A stretch of DNA of 9,022 nucleotides from Thermoplasmata archaeon. Its GTDB lineage: Archaea > Thermoplasmatota > E2 > DHVEG-1 > B8-G13. Shown in pieces: positions 7,969 through 9,022 of this stretch. The notes under the pieces were generated by a model. It did no database searches, had not been told where the DNA came from, and was given only the letters and a program-made list of their open reading frames with translations. How positions within the stretch are numbered: position 1 is the first letter of the stretch; the number at the start of each line of letters is the position of its first letter. A program made the translations under genes and the position numbers. The DNA lies in assembly GCA_003649745.1 (NCBI GenBank), contig QMST01000013.1, positions 1-9,022 of the forward strand, given 5' to 3'.

Positions 7969-8400
7969 TCATCTTCTCATTGGTTTCTCAATTTTTCTCT
8001 TAATCAGCTCATTCAATGAGACCCCGTTCACCTTTACAATTCTATATCTAACACCTGGTAGGTCACCATAACTTCTACCCATTCTACCACCTATACCCTC
8101 TATAACAACCTCATCATGTTCATCTATAAAATTGATAGCATTATTACCAGGTGCAAATGCTGTTACCTGCCTACCATTTTTTATAAGCTGAACCTTAACA
8201 CATTTTCTTATAGCAGAGTTTGGCTGCTTTGCCTCTATGCCAACTTTTTCTATAACTATACCTCTAGCTTGAGGTGACCCCTCTACTGGATCAGATTTTT
8301 CTTTAAGTCTCAGAACACGTTTCTTATAGTATCTATTACTCCACTTAGTCTTCCTCTTGCTTTTTTTGATTTTTCTAGCAGCAAATAATCCACGTGCCAT
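7969..8400 (-). CDS. rpsL: 30S ribosomal protein S12 (uS12)
   Basis: This 143-residue protein lies at the decoding centre of the small subunit and supports accurate tRNA selection. The two universally conserved loops are present: QPNSAIRKC (59-67) and GDLPGVRYR (112-120). The N-terminal [13 protein letters not shown] matches the family pattern and supports the ATG at 8400. A longer version beginning at a GTG (8413-8415) adds five residues, but that GTG is part of the likely ribosome-binding site AAGGGTG, so it is less probable. The stop codon lies seven bases before S7. This is the first gene of the tightly packed translation operon, with a TATA-like element upstream. Confidence 0.97.
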   Translation of the reverse strand: MARGLFAARKIKKSKRKTKWSNRYYKKRVLRLKEKSDPVEGSPQARGIVIEKVGIEAKQPNSAIRKCVKVQLIKNGRQVTAFAPGNNAINFIDEHDEVVIEGIGGRMGRSYGDLPGVRYRIVKVNGVSLNELIKRKIEKPMRR

Positions 8401-8473
8401 ATTTTTTAGATACACCCTTATATTGTTTTAAAGTTTTCCGTAGTAATGAGGTAAAAGCCAGTATACAACTTTT

Positions 8474-8490
8474 AATATATAAATTCTACT
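8474..8490 (-). promoter_or_regulatory. BRE/TATA-like promoter of the S12-S7-EF-2 operon
   Basis: On the - strand AGTAGAA (8490-8484) precedes TTTATATATT (8483-8474), a good BRE/TATA pair between the transglutaminase-like gene and S12. It predicts a transcript start near 8453 and a leader of roughly 50 bases. A second, weaker TATA-like ACTTTAAAAC near 8425-8434 would give a nearly leaderless S12 message. The 123-base gap holds no gene. Confidence 0.55.
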
Positions 8491-8523
8491 TCTTACACTC
8501 CCCCTAGAAATATATAAAATAGG

Positions 8524-9022
8524 TCAAATGTTTTTAACAAATTTTCTCGTTCCATCTTTATATACCACTAGACTACCCTCATCTATGGTTTTATACTCTG
8601 TTACAATCTTAAAACTTTGTACATTGATACTGTTTTCATCACCAAAGATTTCATACCCAATCCTGGATATAGAGTTGTTGATGGATTCCCTGCTTCCATC
8701 ATCCACGTATACCCTTATATGAGCTGCATCCTCAATGCCAAAATGTTGATTAATCTCAGACTCTATACTCTTTTTATCTTTTTTTGATATATTACCAGCG
8801 CATTCAATAGGAATCCATCCATTGTTACCAATATCATTACCTACAAAGACCTCAGCCCAGGCATGTGCTATAATGTTTCTACTGCTGTCAACCATGTATC
8901 CTTTGATAAACCTTGCAGGTATACCTAAAGCTCTGCATAGAGATACGTACAAAAAGGTTAAATCATCACAATCTCCACTTTTTTGTATCAATGTGAAACT
9001 TGCTCTCTGAGTCCCCCCACTC
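8524..9022 (-). CDS. transglutaminase-like (papain-like fold) protein, C-terminal part
   Basis: The last 165 residues of this protein are visible; the frame is open to the window edge at 9022, so the start and any N-terminal signal or domains are missing. The transglutaminase core is clear: GDCDD with the candidate nucleophile Cys (codon 8968-8970), followed by CRALGIPARFIKGY, then AHAWAEVFV with the candidate His (codon 8863-8865). The third position, usually Asp in a WVPVD-type motif, reads WIPIEC with Glu (codon 8803-8805). Archaeal and bacterial proteins with this core may act as cysteine proteases or amide-cross-linking enzymes, but the substrate here is unknown. About 100 residues follow the core and end in GSLVVYKDGTRKFVKNI, a short beta-rich-looking tail I do not recognise. 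A TTG within the fold (8989-8991) would remove part of the core and is not a credible start. Confidence 0.85.
   Translation of the reverse strand, partial: SGGTQRASFTLIQKSGDCDDLTFLYVSLCRALGIPARFIKGYMVDSSRNIIAHAWAEVFVGNDIGNNGWIPIECAGNISKKDKKSIESEINQHFGIEDAAHIRVYVDDGSRESINNSISRIGYEIFGDENSINVQSFKIVTEYKTIDEGSLVVYKDGTRKFVKNI

Noticed and set aside
8528..9010. Open frames on the + strand opposite the transglutaminase-like gene
   Set aside because: The opposite strand carries a clear transglutaminase core, so these are shadows without supporting signals.
1..9022. Mobile elements, CRISPR arrays and tRNA genes
   Set aside because: No transposase, long inverted or direct repeats, regularly spaced repeats or cloverleaf patterns were found by eye on either strand.

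Overview
The window looks archaeal, from a PolD-bearing lineage, most likely a euryarchaeon in the broad sense. The reasons are the large subunit of the archaeal D-family polymerase, an archaeal-type MCM helicase, an archaeal/eukaryotic-type elongation factor 2 with the diphthamide site, archaeal S7 and S12, an archaeal 7S SRP RNA, and TATA/BRE-like promoters. The DNA is AT-rich. I cannot fix the order or genus from the sequence.

Left half, all on the + strand: the 3' end of the PolD large subunit gene (1-983), a 92-residue two-helix membrane protein of unknown function (1055-1333), the SRP RNA gene (about 1381-1709), a CapA-like metallophosphatase-fold protein (1752-2951) and the MCM replicative helicase (3034-5142). 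Most of these have a recognisable TATA-like element of their own, so this is a row of same-direction units and not one tight operon.

Right half, all on the - strand, read from right to left: the C-terminal part of a transglutaminase-like protein (8524-9022, cut by the window edge), then the compact translation operon rpsL (S12) - rpsG (S7) - EF-2 with gaps of only 7 and 24 bases. The EF-2 gene runs tail-to-tail into mcm, and the two stop codons overlap by four bases.

The genes fall into DNA replication (PolD, MCM), protein synthesis (S12, S7, EF-2) and protein targeting (SRP RNA), with three accessory genes between or beside them: the small membrane protein, the CapA-like protein and the transglutaminase-like protein. 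I saw no mobile element, CRISPR array, tRNA or intein. Nothing here convincingly forms a new multi-gene system. The points most worth checking are the uncharacterised membrane protein beside the SRP RNA gene, the overlapping convergent ends of mcm and EF-2, the acidic-residue substitution in the transglutaminase, and several start sites that automatic calling is likely to get wrong.
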